Source: Chloroflexota bacterium (GTDB lineage Bacteria; Chloroflexota; UBA4733). Taken from it: a stretch of DNA of 8,061 nucleotides. Within the stretch, counting starts at the first letter, position 1. Each line of letters opens with the position of its first letter. The notes below the pieces were generated by a model. That model was not told the origin of the DNA, searched no databases, and saw nothing but the letters and a program-made list of their open reading frames with translations. The stretch is from contig JAMDCW010000064.1 in the NCBI GenBank assembly GCA_023489405.1, forward strand, positions 1-8,061, written 5' to 3'. The position numbers and the translations under genes were made by a program. This document shows positions 5,826 to 8,061 of this stretch, in pieces.

Positions 5826-7379
5826 ATGGCAGTAAATCCATTTGCTGCGGCGGTGCGGCGTGCTCCTGCTGACCGTATCGCGGTCGATACACCGTCCGGC
5901 TCGCTCTCCTATGGGGAGCTCGTGGCGCGGAGTGAAGCGCTTGCCCAGCAGCTTGAAGCTTCCTCAGGTCCAGTCCTGCTCTATGGTCATAAAGAGCCGG
6001 CGCTCATCGTTGGTATCGTGAGTGCGCTCCTCCTTCAGCGCCCCTATATACCTGTCGATCCGGTCATACCGGCAGCGCGGATGACGTCTATCCTCAACCT
6101 TGCCCAACCTGGAGCGGTCGTGGCGACATCACCGTTACCGTCTGCCTTCCTCGCTGAGCTCCGTCACCACCGTATTCCTGTTATCGTGCTTGATCCGCTT
6201 GCTGCGGACTTGATGCCGGTGCCAGGACATTGCCCTGTCACGGTGGACTATGCTCCTGAAGCTCCAGCGTACATCCTGTTCACATCGGGGACGACAGGGG
6301 TTCCCAAAGGAGTTGCCATTCCGTATCGTGCGCTCTGGCACTTCACACGCTGGTTACTAGCGCTCCGTCCACTCTGGCCTGGCCACGAGGTGTTTCTCAA
6401 CCAGGCGCCATTCAACTTCGATCTCTCTGTCATGGATCTCTACGGTGCTCTCCTAACCGGCAGCACGCTCTTCTGCATTACGCGCGATGAAATTGCCTCA
6501 CCGCGAGTACTGTTCGCGCGTTTGCAGGGAGCGCCACTCACCGTATGGGTCTCCACTCCCTCATTTGCCCGCTTCTGCCTAGCCGAACGGAGCTTCGCCC
6601 AGGAATTGCTGCCCAATTTGCGTTCGTTTCTCTTCTGCGGTGAGACGCTATCTTCCGTGGTAGCCTGTGCTCTCCTGGAGCGTTTCCCTGAAGCGGAAGT
6701 GTGGAACACGTATGGACCGACGGAGACCACTGTGGCCGTCACTGCCGTGCGTGTGACGGAAGAGATGGCAGGAGGAGAAGAGCCACTGCCAGTTGGCTGG
6801 CCTGCCCATGGTATGGAGCTGCGGATCTGCCAGCCCGGAGGACCGCTCTGTTCTTTGCCTGCTGGGGCTATCGGCGAGATCGTCATCAGCGGTCCCCAGG
6901 TCGCTTTGGGATATCTCGGTATGGATCCTGGCGGCGAGGCCAGCGGTTTCGTCCGTCTGTCTGAGAATCGCCTCGCCTACCGCACCGGTGACCTCGGGCG
7001 GATCGATCCGCCGTCCGGCCTGCTGTACTGGCATGGCCGGATCGATCGTCAGTTGAAGCTCCACGGCTACCGCCTGGAGCTCGAAGAAATTGAAGCGCAC
7101 TTGCGCCACTTACCCGGCGTGAGCGATGCTGCCGTCATACCGGTGCTACGCGAAGGTCAACCGGATTACCTTGCGGCGTTCCTCCTCATCGATCCCCCAG
7201 CGAGTAGCGAGCTGGCTGCCGCCGAAGGGATCGCGCTGACGGCTTGGGTGCGTCAGCGGTTGAGCGCGGTGCTCCCTTCTTACGCCTTACCGCGTATCGT
7301 CCAACGCATCGATACGCCACCGCTCACTCCTAATGGCAAGCTCGATCGGCGAGCGCTGGTAGGGACGCTACGAACGTGA
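5826..7379 (+). CDS. dltA: D-alanine--D-alanyl carrier protein ligase DltA
   Basis: This 517-residue adenylating enzyme activates D-alanine with ATP and loads it on DltC, in the cytoplasm. The core motifs are present in order: P-loop LFTSGTTGVPK (151-161), FNFDLSVMDLYGAL (196-209), FCGETL (270-275), NTYGPTETT (294-302), YRTGDL (385-390), HGRIDRQLKLHGYRLELEEIE (403-423), and catalytic Lys505 in TPNGKLDRRA (501-510). Cys271 in FCGE matches the cysteine that selects small D-alanine in DltA proteins, which supports DltA over a general amino-acid or acyl-CoA ligase. The length is close to the family norm of about 500-510. An AAAGGGAT ribosome site lies a few bases before the ATG, 18 bases after the dltX stop. 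The TGA stop overlaps the dltB GTG start by four bases. Confidence 0.95.
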   Translation: MAVNPFAAAVRRAPADRIAVDTPSGSLSYGELVARSEALAQQLEASSGPVLLYGHKEPALIVGIVSALLLQRPYIPVDPVIPAARMTSILNLAQPGAVVATSPLPSAFLAELRHHRIPVIVLDPLAADLMPVPGHCPVTVDYAPEAPAYILFTSGTTGVPKGVAIPYRALWHFTRWLLALRPLWPGHEVFLNQAPFNFDLSVMDLYGALLTGSTLFCITRDEIASPRVLFARLQGAPLTVWVSTPSFARFCLAERSFAQELLPNLRSFLFCGETLSSVVACALLERFPEAEVWNTYGPTETTVAVTAVRVTEEMAGGEEPLPVGWPAHGMELRICQPGGPLCSLPAGAIGEIVISGPQVALGYLGMDPGGEASGFVRLSENRLAYRTGDLGRIDPPSGLLYWHGRIDRQLKLHGYRLELEEIEAHLRHLPGVSDAAVIPVLREGQPDYLAAFLLIDPPASSELAAAEGIALTAWVRQRLSAVLPSYALPRIVQRIDTPPLTPNGKLDRRALVGTLRT

Positions 7380-8032
7380 CGCCGTATGACTCCTTCACCT
7401 ACTTCGGCTTCCTCCTCTATCCGCTGCTTGCGATCGTGCTCTTGGGGTTGTTGCGTCTCAACCGTATGCCTGTCATCCTCGTTGCCGGTGGCCTGATGCT
7501 CATCTTCCAGTACGTGGATCCGCTCGGTACCGCAGCACAGCAGCTCGATGGCCGCCGGCAACTGCTCTTTCTCGCGGGCTATGCCATCGGCGGCGTCTTG
7601 CTCATCGAGCTCTTCGCTTTGCTCCGCCAGCGGTCAAAGGCTTCCCCGTTCTTCTTTCTGGCTATCGGTCTTGCATTGCTACCTCTTTTCATCGTCAAGA
7701 TCTACCCGCTGCTAGCGCGTCATGGCGTGCTCGGTCTCGGTGTTCAATTCAGTTTGCCTGCTGCTGGCTCGACGGCGACGGGCAATGTCGGGCTTTTTGA
7801 CCTTGTGGGTTTTCTCGGCGTTTCCTACATGGCCTTCCGGCTGATCGATGTCATCATCGCCGTGCGCGATGGTGCCGTCAAAGGAGTGCCCAATCCCTTC
7901 ACGATGCTGACCTTTCTCACATTCCTCCCTACCATCAGCGCCGGTCCTATTGACCGTGCTCAACGTTTTACTGCCGAACATCCGCGCCGTGCCAATAGCG
8001 AAGGCGCTATAACCGGCAAAGTCGAAGAATAG
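7376..8032 (+). pseudogene. dltB: DltB, membrane O-acyltransferase: N-terminal half, interrupted by an inverted join
   Basis: DltB is a multi-spanning MBOAT protein of about 390-420 residues that takes D-alanine from DltC and moves it across the membrane. The GTG start overlaps the dltA stop (GTGA), and the first residues TPYDSFTYFGFLLYPLL match DltB N-termini. Membrane segments are visible at about 10-26, 31-47, 62-83, 91-114 and 141-164. LVGFLGVSYMAFRLIDVIIAVRDG (143-166) and TFLPTISAGPIDR (182-194) are characteristic. Family similarity stops after about residue 198-201 (near 7970-7978). The frame then reads a non-homologous tail ending in GKVEE and a TAG at 8030-8032, 218 residues in all. 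The tail is the antisense of a later part of dltB. As written the gene lacks the C-terminal half with the catalytic His region and would be non-functional. Whether this is a true inversion or an assembly chimera cannot be settled here. Confidence 0.85.
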
Positions 8033-8061
8033 ATAGAGGCTGTAGGCATACATGTAGCGCA
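7973..8061 (-). pseudogene. dltB: Inverted fragment of dltB (middle region), open at the right edge
   Basis: Read on the minus strand from the window end, this stretch encodes RYMYAYSLYLFFDFAGYS followed by AFAIGTARMFG. That corresponds to the DltB block typified by a VYGFDLFFDFAGYSMFAL-like sequence, about 70-80 residues downstream of GPIDR in the family. It lies head-to-head with the plus-strand dltB that ends at GPIDRAQRF. The two similarities meet at about 7970-7978 with almost no bases between. The antisense similarity fades beyond GGC at 7975-7973, where DltB would continue with an I.TP.NF-type sequence but SKTLS follows. It is therefore a displaced, inverted piece of the same gene, not an independent gene. 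Confidence 0.8.

Noticed and set aside
7712..8053. A separate 113-residue minus-strand gene opposite dltB
   Set aside because: Only its first 27 or so residues resemble anything, namely DltB itself; the rest is antisense of plus-strand dltB, so it is a product of the inverted join.

Overview
The window appears to come from a bacterium of moderately high GC, with many G/C-ending codons such as CTC, CGC, GCC and GTC. The species cannot be named from the sequence. The 3' half carries a D-alanylation (dlt) operon, a system best known from low-GC Gram-positive bacteria. The base composition and the C-rich palindromic repeat do not look like a typical low-GC Firmicute; a Chloroflexota-like, high-GC Gram-positive or similar monoderm lineage would fit, but this is a guess. 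Both window ends cut through genes.

Layout, left to right. (1) Bases 1-2262, minus strand: one uninterrupted 754-codon frame that runs off the left edge and encodes a GH38-like (alpha-mannosidase superfamily) glycosidase. It is easy to miss because its stop codon lies outside the window. (2) Bases 2263-2883: a 621-base spacer with a candidate minus-strand promoter whose -35 box sits inside a CACTTG/CAAGTG inverted repeat, some leader inverted repeats, and a 12-bp-stem GC-rich palindrome of the dispersed-repeat type. (3) Bases 2884-3648, minus strand: bluB, the oxygen-dependent flavin-destroying synthase that makes 5,6-dimethylbenzimidazole, the lower ligand of vitamin B12. (4) Bases 3649-3917: a divergent intergenic region. 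(5) Bases 3918 to the right edge, plus strand: a tightly packed operon in the order dltD - dltC - dltX - dltA - dltB.

How the dlt genes work together (established for the family): DltA adenylates D-alanine and loads it on the phosphopantetheine arm of DltC. The membrane O-acyltransferase DltB takes D-Ala from DltC and passes it across the membrane. The small membrane peptide DltX, through its C-terminal FIY..F motif, and the anchored SGNH-like esterase DltD then pass it to a cell-surface polymer, classically teichoic acid. All five components are recognisable here, but the order (D-C-X-A-B) differs from the common dltX-A-B-C-D arrangement.

The most striking observation is at the right end. 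dltB is normal through its GPIDR motif and then breaks off. From about base 7973 to the window end, the opposite strand encodes a later piece of DltB (the SLYLFFDFAGYSAFAIG region). The dltB sequence is therefore rearranged by an inversion near 7970-7980. It is either a real inversion inside dltB, which would switch D-alanylation off, or a chimeric join at an assembly end.
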